From contig CACZRJ010000250.1 in NCBI GenBank assembly GCA_902783535.1, forward strand, positions 1 to 13,969: 13,969 nt of DNA, in the 5' to 3' direction. Positions 1-6,335 of the stretch are shown piece by piece (within the stretch, counting starts at the first letter, position 1; each line of letters begins with the position of its first letter). This stretch comes from an uncultured Ruminococcus sp. (GTDB lineage Bacteria > Bacillota > Clostridia > Oscillospirales > CAG-382). Below the pieces are notes generated by a model. That model was not told where the DNA came from. It ran no database searches and saw only the letters and a program-made list of their open reading frames with translations. The position numbers and the translations under genes are program-made.

Positions 1-1
1 C

Positions 2-1288
2 GATGCGCTTCTTCCCGCTGCTTATCAGAATGCAATCGAAGAGAACGGGCTGGAGCCTGTCGACCGTCCCGAGGTCGATGTAGATTCCATCGACGAGGAA
101 GGGGTCCATCTGAAGGCGACCGTCACCGTCAAGCCGGATGTCGAACTGTCTGACTATTTGGGACTCAGCGTCACAAAACCGGGTTCCGAAGTCAAAGACG
201 AAGAGATCAATGATAAGCTTGAAGAGGCTCGCAAGCGCAATTCGCGTCTGCTCGAGATCGACGAAGAGCCCGCCAAAGACGGCGATGAAGTCCTGATCGA
301 CTACACCGGATATCTCGGAGAAGAAAAATTCGAAGGCGGTTCCGGAACGGACTATACGCTTCCTCTCGGATCCAATTCATTCATTCCGGGATTCGAAGAG
401 CAGGTCGTTGGCCACAAGAAGGGTGAGGAATTCGATATCTTTGTAACGTTCCCGCAGGATTACCACGCTGAGGAGCTTGCCGGAAAAGAAGCAAAATTCC
501 ATATCGCGCTTCACAAAATCAGCAGAAGGATCCTTCCGGATCTCGACGATGAATTCGTCAAGGACGTTTCCGAATGGAATACGCTCGATGAATACAAGAA
601 AGACATCGCTGCCCAAATCGCTGACCGCAAGGAGAAAGATGCCGAAAGACAGGTCCGCACGCAGATTGCCGACCAGCTGATCGAAAAAATGAATGCGGAT
701 ATTCCGAAATGCATGATCGACCGCGAAGCGGAAGCGCAGTTCAACGATTTCGTTTACCGTCTGCAGTCTCAGGGACTGAGCTGGGAAATGTATTCCCAGT
801 ATGTCGGCAAGGACAAGAATGCCGTCATCGAAGACTTCCGCGCAGGCGCGGAAAGGAGCGTCAAGCGTACGCTGGCCCTTGAAAAAGTCGCGAAAGACGA
901 AAAACTTGAAGTCACTGCCGAAGAACTGGAGAGCAAGTATTCTGAAATCGCCGGTCTCTATGGCGCAGAAGTTGACTACGTCAAAAAGAACATTTCCGAA
1001 GACGGCCTGAAGGAAGAGATCCTCCAGGACAAAGCCATGGACTTCCTTGTCGCACATGCGAAGATCTCCAAGAAAGCGGAAACGAAGAAACCGGCAAAGA
1101 AAGCTTCCAAGCCGAAAGCAGAAGACACGGCGGAAGACGAATCGAAGAAGGAAGCCCCGAAGAAAGCTGCGCCGAAGAAAGCCGCTCCGAAAAAAGCAGC
1201 ACCCAAAGCGGAAGACGCTCCTGAGAACGAGCCGAAGCCGAAGAAAACAACCAGAGCAAAAGCAAAAGACGCCAAGACTGAGGAATAA
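2..1288 (+). CDS. tig: Trigger factor, 5'-truncated, with a Lys-rich tail
   Basis: Ribosome-associated chaperone and peptidyl-prolyl isomerase that receives nascent chains at the exit tunnel. The reading frame is open from base 2, so the start and the N-terminal ribosome-binding domain (roughly 75-80 residues) lie upstream of the window; the TTG at 158 is internal. The FKBP-type domain is visible at about 284-515 (GDEVLIDYTG, then FIPGFEEQVVGHKKGEEFDI, ending near LHKI). The helical C-terminal arm follows to about 1070. The last 70 or so residues are an atypical low-complexity tail rich in Lys, Ala, Pro and Glu, with three tandem APKKA units. It is followed 25 bases later by clpX, a common chaperone-protease pairing. 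The family call is very secure; the role of the tail is unknown. Confidence 0.96.
   Translation, partial: DALLPAAYQNAIEENGLEPVDRPEVDVDSIDEEGVHLKATVTVKPDVELSDYLGLSVTKPGSEVKDEEINDKLEEARKRNSRLLEIDEEPAKDGDEVLIDYTGYLGEEKFEGGSGTDYTLPLGSNSFIPGFEEQVVGHKKGEEFDIFVTFPQDYHAEELAGKEAKFHIALHKISRRILPDLDDEFVKDVSEWNTLDEYKKDIAAQIADRKEKDAERQVRTQIADQLIEKMNADIPKCMIDREAEAQFNDFVYRLQSQGLSWEMYSQYVGKDKNAVIEDFRAGAERSVKRTLALEKVAKDEKLEVTAEELESKYSEIAGLYGAEVDYVKKNISEDGLKEEILQDKAMDFLVAHAKISKKAETKKPAKKASKPKAEDTAEDESKKEAPKKAAPKKAAPKKAAPKAEDAPENEPKPKKTTRAKAKDAKTEE
1154..1198 (+). repeat. Three 15-bp tandem repeats (APKKA) in the tig tail
   Basis: Three consecutive in-frame 15-base units (1154-1168, 1169-1183, 1184-1198) each encode Ala-Pro-Lys-Lys-Ala, followed by a degenerate APKA unit at 1199-1210. 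Codons differ at third positions (AAG/AAA, GCT/GCG/GCC), so the units are maintained at protein level and are not a fresh DNA slippage product. They form the core of the basic, disordered C-terminal extension of trigger factor. Confidence 0.85.
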
Positions 1289-1313
1289 TCCTGTAAGGTA
1301 GTTTTAGTTATTT

Positions 1314-2567
1314 ATGACAAGAGCAAGAAAAAAGGCCGTTTGCGGATTGTGCGGCAATTTGACTGCAAACCCGACGACATTGGATCTTTACGGGCAGAAG
1401 ATCTCATTATGCGACAACTGCCTGGAAATGATCGACATCATCCACGATTCATATCACGAAAAGCTCCAGCGGAAGGCCGAGAAAAAAGCCTCATCGCTCG
1501 AGGCTGAAGCGGCCGGCTTCGTTCTCCCGACGCCGGAAGAGATGAAGCGCGAGCTCGATAAATATGTCATAGGGCAGGACAATGCGAAGATCACGCTTTC
1601 CGTGGCCATTTACAACCACTACAAGCGCATCCAGTACAGCGAAAGCAAAGTCCTGAATCCGGACAAGGACATTGAGCTGAGCAAGAGCAACGTTCTTCTC
1701 CTTGGCCCGACCGGCGTAGGAAAGACATTGCTCGCGCAAACGATCGCGCACATGCTGAAAGTTCCGTTTGCGATTGCTGACGCAACGACCCTGACGGAAG
1801 CCGGATATGTCGGTGAAGATGTTGAGAACATTCTTCTCCGTCTGATCCAGAACGCGGACTTCGACGTCGAGCAGGCGCAGAAGGGGATCATTTACATCGA
1901 CGAGATCGATAAGATTTCCAGAAGGAGCGAAAACCGTTCCATCACCAGAGACGTTTCGGGTGAAGGCGTTCAGCAGGCACTGCTGAAAATCGTCGAGGGA
2001 ACCGTGTCAAACGTTCCTCCGAACGGCGGACGCAAGCATCCCAACCAGGACTTCATTCAGATCGACACTTCCAATATACTGTTTATTTGCGGAGGTGCTT
2101 TTGACGGTCTGGAGGAGATCATCAAGCACCGCCTCGGCAGTTCCGTCGTGGGATTCACCGCCGGAAAGGCTCAATCCGGAGACGCAAATGACAAGAGTTC
2201 CGTGCTTCATCTTGCCGAAAGCGCCGATCTGGTGAAATACGGGCTGATCCCAGAACTGGTCGGACGTCTTCCCGTGATTACGACGCTGAATCCGCTGGAT
2301 GTCGACGCGCTCGGATCCATCCTGACCGAACCGAAAAACGCACTCGTCAAGCAGTATCAGAAGCTTTTCAAAATGGACGGAGTCGACCTCGTTTTTGATG
2401 ATGACGCTGTCAAAGCGATCGCGAAAAAAGCTTATGACACGAAAACAGGCGCGCGCGGCTTGCGCTCGATCATGGAAAAACTGATGATGGGATACATGTA
2501 CAGCATTCCATCCGATCCGTCCGTGAAAAAGCTCGTCATAGATAAAGAAAAAGTTGCAAACATATAA
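1314..2567 (+). CDS. clpX: ATP-dependent Clp protease unfoldase ClpX
   Basis: AAA+ hexameric unfoldase that recognises substrates and feeds them to ClpP. In order: a Zn-binding domain with CxxC pairs at C10/C13 and C33/C36; Walker A GPTGVGKT at 131-138; pore loop GYVG at 164-167; Walker B IIYIDEID with D196/E197; the ClpP-docking loop reading VVGF at 278-281, where the usual tripeptide is IGF; arginine finger R318 in GRLP; sensor-2 GARGLRS near 379-385. At 417 aa it is the normal length. The ATG has only a weak upstream TAAGG, but homology to the zinc domain begins directly after it. Its stop codon overlaps the ribosome-binding site of clpP, so the two are co-translated. The gene order tig-clpX-clpP is reversed relative to the usual tig-clpP-clpX. 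Confidence 0.97.
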   Translation: MTRARKKAVCGLCGNLTANPTTLDLYGQKISLCDNCLEMIDIIHDSYHEKLQRKAEKKASSLEAEAAGFVLPTPEEMKRELDKYVIGQDNAKITLSVAIYNHYKRIQYSESKVLNPDKDIELSKSNVLLLGPTGVGKTLLAQTIAHMLKVPFAIADATTLTEAGYVGEDVENILLRLIQNADFDVEQAQKGIIYIDEIDKISRRSENRSITRDVSGEGVQQALLKIVEGTVSNVPPNGGRKHPNQDFIQIDTSNILFICGGAFDGLEEIIKHRLGSSVVGFTAGKAQSGDANDKSSVLHLAESADLVKYGLIPELVGRLPVITTLNPLDVDALGSILTEPKNALVKQYQKLFKMDGVDLVFDDDAVKAIAKKAYDTKTGARGLRSIMEKLMMGYMYSIPSDPSVKKLVIDKEKVANI

Positions 2568-2578
2568 GGAGAAACCGT

Positions 2579-3154
2579 ATGATTATCAACCCCTCGTTTT
2601 TCGAAAGAGACGGCGGCGCAGAGCGCTCGTATGACTTGATTTCGAGACTGTTGAAAGACCGCATCGTCCTTCTGGTCAATGAAGTCAACGACGACCTTTC
2701 CTGCATGATCATGGCTCAGCTTCTGTATCTTGAAGCGATCGATCCCGGCAAAGACATCAGCCTGTATATCAATTCTCCCGGAGGATCGGTATCTGCGGGA
2801 TTCGCCATCTACGACACCATCCGTCATTTGAAATGCGATGTCTCCACCATCGGCGTCGGATGCTGCGCAAGCATGGGAGCTTTCCTGCTTTCGTCCGGCA
2901 CAAAAGGGAAGAGATACGCCCTTCCGAACTGTGAAATCATGATCCATCAGGTGCTCGGCGGTGTTCAGGGCCAGGCATCCGATATTGAGATCGAAACGAA
3001 GCACATGCTTCGCATCAAAGAACGTTTGAATGCGGCGCTTGCCGAAAACACCGGAAAGTCCGTCGAAGAAATCTCCCGCGACACGGACAGAAACAACTGG
3101 ATGACTTCGGAAGAAGCTCTGGAGTACGGTCTGATCGACAAAGTGATTCAGTAG
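2579..3154 (+). CDS. clpP: Clp protease proteolytic subunit with Ser-His-Asn triad
   Basis: Peptidase S14 subunit that forms the barrel to which ClpX docks. At 191 aa it has family length, and an AAGGAG at 2566-2571 fits the ATG. Conserved blocks are SRLLKDRIV, the oxyanion-hole strand YINSPGGS, the nucleophile S98 in CASMGAFLL and H123 in MIHQ. The acidic triad position is replaced: where B. subtilis and S. aureus have Asp-Arg-Asp-Asn-Phe, this protein has Asp-Arg-Asn-Asn-Trp, so the third member is N172 (codon AAC at 3092-3094). D170/R171, the oligomerisation sensor pair, are intact. An Asn at this site is what I recall for Listeria ClpP1, which is weak alone and works in mixed complexes with ClpP2. 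No second clpP is in the window. The gene ends before a strong terminator. Confidence 0.96.
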   Translation: MIINPSFFERDGGAERSYDLISRLLKDRIVLLVNEVNDDLSCMIMAQLLYLEAIDPGKDISLYINSPGGSVSAGFAIYDTIRHLKCDVSTIGVGCCASMGAFLLSSGTKGKRYALPNCEIMIHQVLGGVQGQASDIEIETKHMLRIKERLNAALAENTGKSVEEISRDTDRNNWMTSEEALEYGLIDKVIQ

Positions 3155-3181
3155 ATTCCGGCAATCAACGGACAAAAGCAA

Positions 3182-3214
3182 ATACCGGCGATGCAAATCG
3201 CCGGTATCTTTTTT
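3182..3214 (+). terminator. Rho-independent terminator after clpP
   Basis: A perfect 11-bp stem (3182-3192 with 3197-3207) closed by a GCAA tetraloop is followed by C and six T at 3209-3214. It lies 27 bases past the clpP stop and ends the tig-clpX-clpP unit. On the opposite strand the same hairpin follows the rsmA stop by 13 bases with a looser T-rich stretch, so it probably serves both convergent units. Confidence 0.93.
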
Positions 3215-3220
3215 ATCATT

Positions 3221-4060
3221 TTATTCATCTGAAGGATTTCGAATCACCAGGAGCTCATTTGATAGACGTGCAAAGTCTGAAAGAGACAGATCTTCGCCCC
3301 TGACCTTCTCTTCGAATCCGCATGCCGCAATCGCTGCCGCAGCATCGGATTTTGATATCTGCAATCCGGAAGAGAGTCCGTTCGACAATGACTTTCTTCT
3401 CATTGAGAACGATGCACGGATACAGTCAAACAGCATTCCCTCATCGCGAACGAAAACCGGGGGAGTTGCATGCGGAATCAGCTGGATCACGGCGCTGTCC
3501 ACTTTCGGGCGGGGGCGGAAGTTTCCCGCGGAAACATTGAACAGTTTTCTGATTTCGGCGTAATACGAAAGCGAAACCGTCATGGCGCCGTATTCACTCG
3601 ATCCGGGCTTTGACGAGAGCCGTTCGGCAACTTCCTTCTGAACCATGACAGTGATGCTTGAAAAGCCGTAGCGGCCTTCCACGAGCTTCCAAATGACCGG
3701 GGAAGTGATATAGTAAGGCAGATTCGCAACCACGGCAACGCGCAGCCCGGGAAATTCCTCTGATATGATCTGCCGAAGGTCCGTTTTCATAATGTCTCCT
3801 TCGACGATCTGCACGTTTTCATTCAAAGCAAAACGTTCGCGCAGCACAGGGATCAGTTCCCGGTCGATCTCGACGGCAACGACCTTTCCCGCCCTGGATG
3901 CAAGCTGATTTGTCAAAATGCCGAGTCCCGGACCGATCTCTATGACGCCGGTGTGCTCGTCGATCCCGCTCTCGGAAGCGATCCTGGACGGAATGGCATC
4001 ACCGATCAGAAAGTTCTGCCCGAACTGTTTTTTTGCGTGAACGGTTTTTTCAGTCATCAT
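3221..4060 (-). CDS. rsmA: 16S rRNA dimethyladenosine methyltransferase RsmA/KsgA
   Basis: SAM-dependent enzyme that dimethylates two adjacent adenines near the 3' end of 16S rRNA (A1518/A1519 in E. coli numbering) late in small-subunit maturation; its loss gives kasugamycin resistance. Visible motifs are KQFGQNFL at 11-18, SAM-binding EIGPGLG at 41-47, acidic E64/D66 (VEIDREL), catalytic NLPYY at 113-117, and FRPRPKVDSAV at 181-191. The length of 279 aa is normal. The first ATG (4060-4058) overlaps the TGA of the upstream queG-like gene in an ATGA junction, and a second ATG follows directly, so the start is certain to within one codon. Translation is probably coupled to queG. It is convergent with clpP across a shared terminator. 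Confidence 0.96.
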   Translation of the reverse strand: MMTEKTVHAKKQFGQNFLIGDAIPSRIASESGIDEHTGVIEIGPGLGILTNQLASRAGKVVAVEIDRELIPVLRERFALNENVQIVEGDIMKTDLRQIISEEFPGLRVAVVANLPYYITSPVIWKLVEGRYGFSSITVMVQKEVAERLSSKPGSSEYGAMTVSLSYYAEIRKLFNVSAGNFRPRPKVDSAVIQLIPHATPPVFVRDEGMLFDCIRASFSMRRKSLSNGLSSGLQISKSDAAAAIAACGFEEKVRGEDLSLSDFARLSNELLVIRNPSDE

Positions 4061-4932
4061 ATTCCAGACTTTTCTTCCTTTCCCGGATCAGAATGATCCG
4101 ATTCTTCCAGGTTTTTCAGGTTTTCAACGATGCGCTTCCGTCCTCTCCAGGAAAAAGCATACTTCCGGAATTCATCGTCCGAGTAGGATGAAACTTCCGA
4201 TGATGTAAAGTTTCCGTGTCTGCTGCCGCAGAAGAATGGGACAGATGAATTCTTCGCACCGCGATTCAAAGGGCAAACGCTTTGACAGACATCGCAGCCC
4301 CACGCAATATGATTCTTTTTCAGAAGTTCAAGCAATGGGGGAGTCAGATGTCTCCTTTGCGAAACAGCGGACAGACAAAGGTCGGGATCGATCCCTCCGG
4401 AAACGCGTATAGCATGGCCTGGGCAGGCATTGACGCACTCGCCGCAATCCAGGCAGTAGGATACGTCAAGCGGCTCACACTCGATCCGCATGCTTGTAAG
4501 GATCGCGCCGATGAAAATGTATGATCCGTATACCGGATGAATCAGCAGGGAGTTCCGGCCGATCCTTCCGAGGCCGGCCTTTGAGGCCGCCTTTTTTTCA
4601 TTGATCGGAGAGTGATCGGAAAAGCCGTAGAATTTTTCTCCCGGAAAAGCAGATTCCAGATCCGGAATCAGCGATCGGAACAGTTCCGAAAACAGCAAAT
4701 GATAGTCAAATACATGCGCGTACTTTGAAACGCCGTCAGAATCGTATCCGCCTACATCGTACGGAACAGCGATCATGATGACAGACTGAATCCCATCCGG
4801 CAGAAGTTTCGGATTTAGAACGTCGCATACAGAAAAAGGAACAAAACCGAAGCAGTCGATATCTCTGCTTCTGAGTTTGTCGGCGATGAGAACGCACGCT
4901 TTATCTGTAGCTTTACCGTCATTCACAATCAT
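4057..4932 (-). CDS. queG: Short QueG-type epoxyqueuosine reductase-like iron-sulfur protein
   Basis: QueG reduces epoxyqueuosine in tRNA to queuosine with cobalamin and two [4Fe-4S] clusters. Residue numbers start at the ATG at 4932. Family marks are DHSPINEKKAA with D106 at the catalytic acid position, then AGLGRIGRNSLLI, then cluster cysteines C160/C163/C166/C170 (CLDCGECVNACP) and C186/C213/C216/C220 (CDVCQSVCP). At 291 aa it lacks the C-terminal HEAT-like domain of long QueG (about 380 aa in E. coli), like many clostridial homologues. The frame stays open up to an ATG at 4977, but a complete terminator (4953-4979) lies inside that extension, and AGGAG at 4948-4944 precedes the ATG at 4932, so the shorter start is chosen. 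The family is clear; its substrate is less certain. Confidence 0.8.
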   Translation of the reverse strand: MIVNDGKATDKACVLIADKLRSRDIDCFGFVPFSVCDVLNPKLLPDGIQSVIMIAVPYDVGGYDSDGVSKYAHVFDYHLLFSELFRSLIPDLESAFPGEKFYGFSDHSPINEKKAASKAGLGRIGRNSLLIHPVYGSYIFIGAILTSMRIECEPLDVSYCLDCGECVNACPGHAIRVSGGIDPDLCLSAVSQRRHLTPPLLELLKKNHIAWGCDVCQSVCPLNRGAKNSSVPFFCGSRHGNFTSSEVSSYSDDEFRKYAFSWRGRKRIVENLKNLEESDHSDPGKEEKSGI

Positions 4933-4952
4933 AATCCTACTCGCTCCTGTTG

Positions 4953-4979
4953 AAAAAAGGACGGGCTCTCTGCCCATCC
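4953..4979 (-). terminator. Terminator of the rpsF-ssb-rpsR operon
   Basis: Read on the minus strand, GGATGGGC, loop AGAGA and GCCCGTCC form an 8-bp stem with one G-T pair, followed directly by six T (4958-4953). It lies 77 bases after the rpsR stop and only 20 bases before the chosen queG start. It rules out the longer queG reading frame as the native start and implies that queG-rsmA depends on readthrough or on a promoter I cannot recognise. Confidence 0.88.
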
Positions 4980-5010
4980 TTATCTCAAATCAATTGCCTA
5001 GGTCACTGCA

Positions 5011-5047
5011 GTTCTCTGAGAACAAGGCAGAACACGCTGGCGTGTTC
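5011..5047 (-). repeat. Two inverted repeats downstream of rpsR
   Basis: Between the rpsR stop and the terminator lie GAACACG-CTGG-CGTGTTC (5030-5047, 7-bp arms, 4-base loop) and GTTCTC-T-GAGAAC (5011-5023). The first would form a stable hairpin in the rpsR 3' transcript; the second has too small a loop for RNA and looks more like a DNA palindrome. Their GTTC/GAAC arms could also pair with each other in an alternative fold. Function unknown. Confidence 0.55.
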
Positions 5048-5056
5048 AGCAGAGTT

Positions 5057-5398
5057 TCAGTCAGTGATGTAAGGAATCAACGCGACCTGTCTTGCTCTCT
5101 TAACAGCATTTGTAAGCTGTCTCTGATGCTCGGCACAGGTACCGGTCACGCGGCGGGGAAGAATCTTAGCGCGCTCAGACAGGCACTTGCGGAGACGTCC
5201 GATGTCCTTATAATCAATTTCCTTGATTTTATCGGCACAGAAGATGCAGACTTTCTTTCTTCTCCGATTGTTGCGAACGGCCGGTCTGGCTTCGCGCTGC
5301 TCCTTGTTATCGGAAGCAGTGTTCTCGGCTACGGGCGCAGCATTGTTTTCTTCTACGACGTTTTCAGCTGCGACAACCTGTTCATTTTGGTTTTCCAA
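5057..5398 (-). CDS. rpsR: 30S ribosomal protein S18, zinc-type, N-terminally extended
   Basis: S18 binds with S6 on the platform of the 30S subunit. The core (about 46-113) is clear: RRRKKVCIFC, IDYKDIGRLR, SERAKILPRRVTGTC, QRQLTNAVKRARQVALIPY. C51, C54, C88 and H91 match the zinc-binding (C+) version of S18. The first 45 residues are an unusual Glu/Asn/Ala-rich acidic extension; typical S18 is about 75-85 aa in total, here 113. The start is a TTG at 5398, placed 9 bases after a perfect AGGAGG, with no better in-frame ATG. It is the last gene of the rpsF-ssb-rpsR operon, 18 bases after ssb. Confidence 0.95.
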   Translation of the reverse strand: MENQNEQVVAAENVVEENNAAPVAENTASDNKEQREARPAVRNNRRRKKVCIFCADKIKEIDYKDIGRLRKCLSERAKILPRRVTGTCAEHQRQLTNAVKRARQVALIPYITD

Positions 5399-5407
5399 AG
5401 CAAATAA

Positions 5408-5413
5408 CCTCCT
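5408..5413 (-). promoter_or_regulatory. Shine-Dalgarno site that fixes the rpsR TTG start
   Basis: AGGAGG on the minus strand, 9 bases before the TTG at 5398. It supports the TTG as the real start and therefore the native status of the acidic N-terminal extension of S18. Confidence 0.8.
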
Positions 5414-5416
5414 AAA

Positions 5417-5866
5417 TTAGAATGGAAGCTCGTCATCGGAAGATACATCGGAAAATGACTCATCCGGTGAAGAACCATACGAAGGGATGTCGACACGGTC
5501 TTCAGAAGGAGATTGGGAGCCTGATGAAACGGAAGCGCTGTCGCCGGACTTGTTGCCGACGAAAGAAACATCCGAAATATTGATTTCGGTCACGGTTCTC
5601 TTCTGTCCATCCTTATCGGTCCAGCTTCTGTTCTGAAGCTGTCCTTCGATCAGAATCTGTTTACCTTTGGAAAAGTTTCTGCAGATGAATTCAGCTCTCT
5701 GCTCCCAGGCGGTCGCATTGAAGAAGTCAGTGTTGTTCTCACCGGTCTTCGAATAGTTACGGCCGACTGCGAGTCGAATGGAAACAACGGATTTGCCGCT
5801 GTTCGTTTTTTTCAGTTCCGGATCAGCTACCAGATTTCCCACAAGAATTACTCTGTTGTAAGACAT
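5417..5866 (-). CDS. ssb: Single-stranded DNA-binding protein
   Basis: Tetrameric OB-fold protein that coats single-stranded DNA in replication, recombination and repair. The OB domain spans about 1-105 (MSYNRVILVGNL, SIRLAVGR, FFNATAWEQRAEF, GKQILIEGQLQ). A Ser/Asp-rich linker at about 106-143 follows, ending in the acidic hydrophobic tip DDELPF (144-149) that recruits partner proteins. The length of 149 aa is normal. An AAAGGTG precedes the ATG. It lies between rpsF and rpsR, the classical Bacillota arrangement that links SSB to ribosomal protein supply. In B. subtilis this operon is SOS-inducible; I find no GAAC-N4-GTTC box at the promoter here. Confidence 0.97.
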   Translation of the reverse strand: MSYNRVILVGNLVADPELKKTNSGKSVVSIRLAVGRNYSKTGENNTDFFNATAWEQRAEFICRNFSKGKQILIEGQLQNRSWTDKDGQKRTVTEINISDVSFVGNKSGDSASVSSGSQSPSEDRVDIPSYGSSPDESFSDVSSDDELPF

Positions 5867-5894
5867 GACTAATCACCTTTCTGTAAATGATCGT

Positions 5895-6188
5895 TTACTC
5901 TTCGCAAACGATGACGAGAGAACGAAGAATGCCGTCGGTAATATTAAACACACGCTTCAGTTCGTTCGGGAAATCATGACCCGATTCAAACGTCACGAGC
6001 ACATAATATGCCTCGGTCAAATCTTCGATGGGGTAAGCGAGTTTTTTGACGCCCCATTCACGATTTTCAATGATTTCGCCATTGGCGGAAATCAAATCAG
6101 TGAATTTGGAGACAAGACCCTTGACAGCTTCTTCGCCGAGGGAATTGTTCACGAGGTACATCGCTTCGTACTTTCTCTTCTGCTCCAT
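5895..6188 (-). CDS. rpsF: 30S ribosomal protein S6
   Basis: S6 pairs with S18 on the 30S platform. The 97-aa product matches the family: EAMYLVNNSL near the N-terminus, ENREWGVKKLAYPI in the middle, then AYYVLVTFES and a C-terminal NITDGILRSLVI. The frame extends upstream to 6263, but the ATG at 6188 has AAAGGAGG 8 bases before it and begins at the expected family start, so it is chosen. It leads the rpsF-ssb-rpsR operon, with ssb 28 bases downstream, and has its own promoter at 6262-6290 plus a leader of about 65 bases with possible hairpins. Confidence 0.96.
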   Translation of the reverse strand: MEQKRKYEAMYLVNNSLGEEAVKGLVSKFTDLISANGEIIENREWGVKKLAYPIEDLTEAYYVLVTFESGHDFPNELKRVFNITDGILRSLVIVCEE

Positions 6189-6255
6189 CACTAACACCTC
6201 CTTTTGGACATTTGGCCATTTACATGGCAAGGAGAAAACGATAACGTTTTCAATC
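6189..6255 (-). promoter_or_regulatory. rpsF leader with two candidate hairpins
   Basis: The predicted 5' leader starts with GAAAACG-TTAT-CGTTTTC (6251-6234, perfect 7-bp arms). A second stem follows in which TTG and CCAT pair with ATGG and CAA around a single bulged C and a GTAA loop (about 6229-6211), then the Shine-Dalgarno. S6:S18 autoregulatory leaders are known upstream of rpsF; as I recall these carry a CCG in a bulge, which I do not see clearly here. It could be a variant autoregulatory element or an unrelated fold. Confidence 0.4.
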
Positions 6256-6261
6256 TTTAAC

Positions 6262-6290
6262 AATTTATCATTATTTTATACGTTTGTCAA
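6262..6290 (-). promoter_or_regulatory. Promoter of rpsF-ssb-rpsR
   Basis: On the minus strand, a perfect TTGACA (6290-6285), a 17-base spacer ending in TGA, and TAAATT (6267-6262). The TGn before the -10 is an extended -10 element that would compensate for the weaker hexamer. It lies about 70 bases upstream of the rpsF ATG in an AT-rich stretch, downstream of prs. Confidence 0.78.
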
Positions 6291-6335
6291 GATTTTTATG
6301 GAAGATTTTTTCAAAATTCGATCCCGGCCTGCTGA

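Noticed and set aside
1154..1210. The tandem repeat considered as a CRISPR or mobile-element trace
   Set aside because: The units are 15 bases, contiguous, in frame and codon-varied; they encode a protein repeat and have no spacers.
2432..3196. A 254-codon minus-strand frame across clpX and clpP
   Set aside because: It lies wholly antisense to two certain genes and runs through their terminator; no motif or Shine-Dalgarno supports it.
4680..4690. GGAACAGTTCC inside queG, and GAACAGTTCC inside cysS, considered as LexA boxes
   Set aside because: The half-sites are separated by one base instead of four, and both lie within coding sequence.
4933..4977. A 15-codon N-terminal extension of the queG-like gene from an ATG at 4977
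   Set aside because: It would translate through a complete rho-independent terminator, and its AAGG touches the ATG; the ATG at 4932 with AGGAG upstream is the better start.
5011..5023. GTTCTCTGAGAAC considered as a LexA box
   Set aside because: The half-sites point the wrong way (GTTC...GAAC with a 5-base centre), unlike GAAC-N4-GTTC, and it lies between rpsR and a terminator, not at a promoter.
4877..5407. A 176-codon plus-strand frame over rpsR and the intergenic region
   Set aside because: It is antisense to rpsR and to the queG start, with no family similarity; it arises from the reverse complement of certain genes.
6311..6335. A possible terminator after prs
   Set aside because: Only short GATC/GATC pairing is visible, with no continuous stem and no T-tract directly after it.
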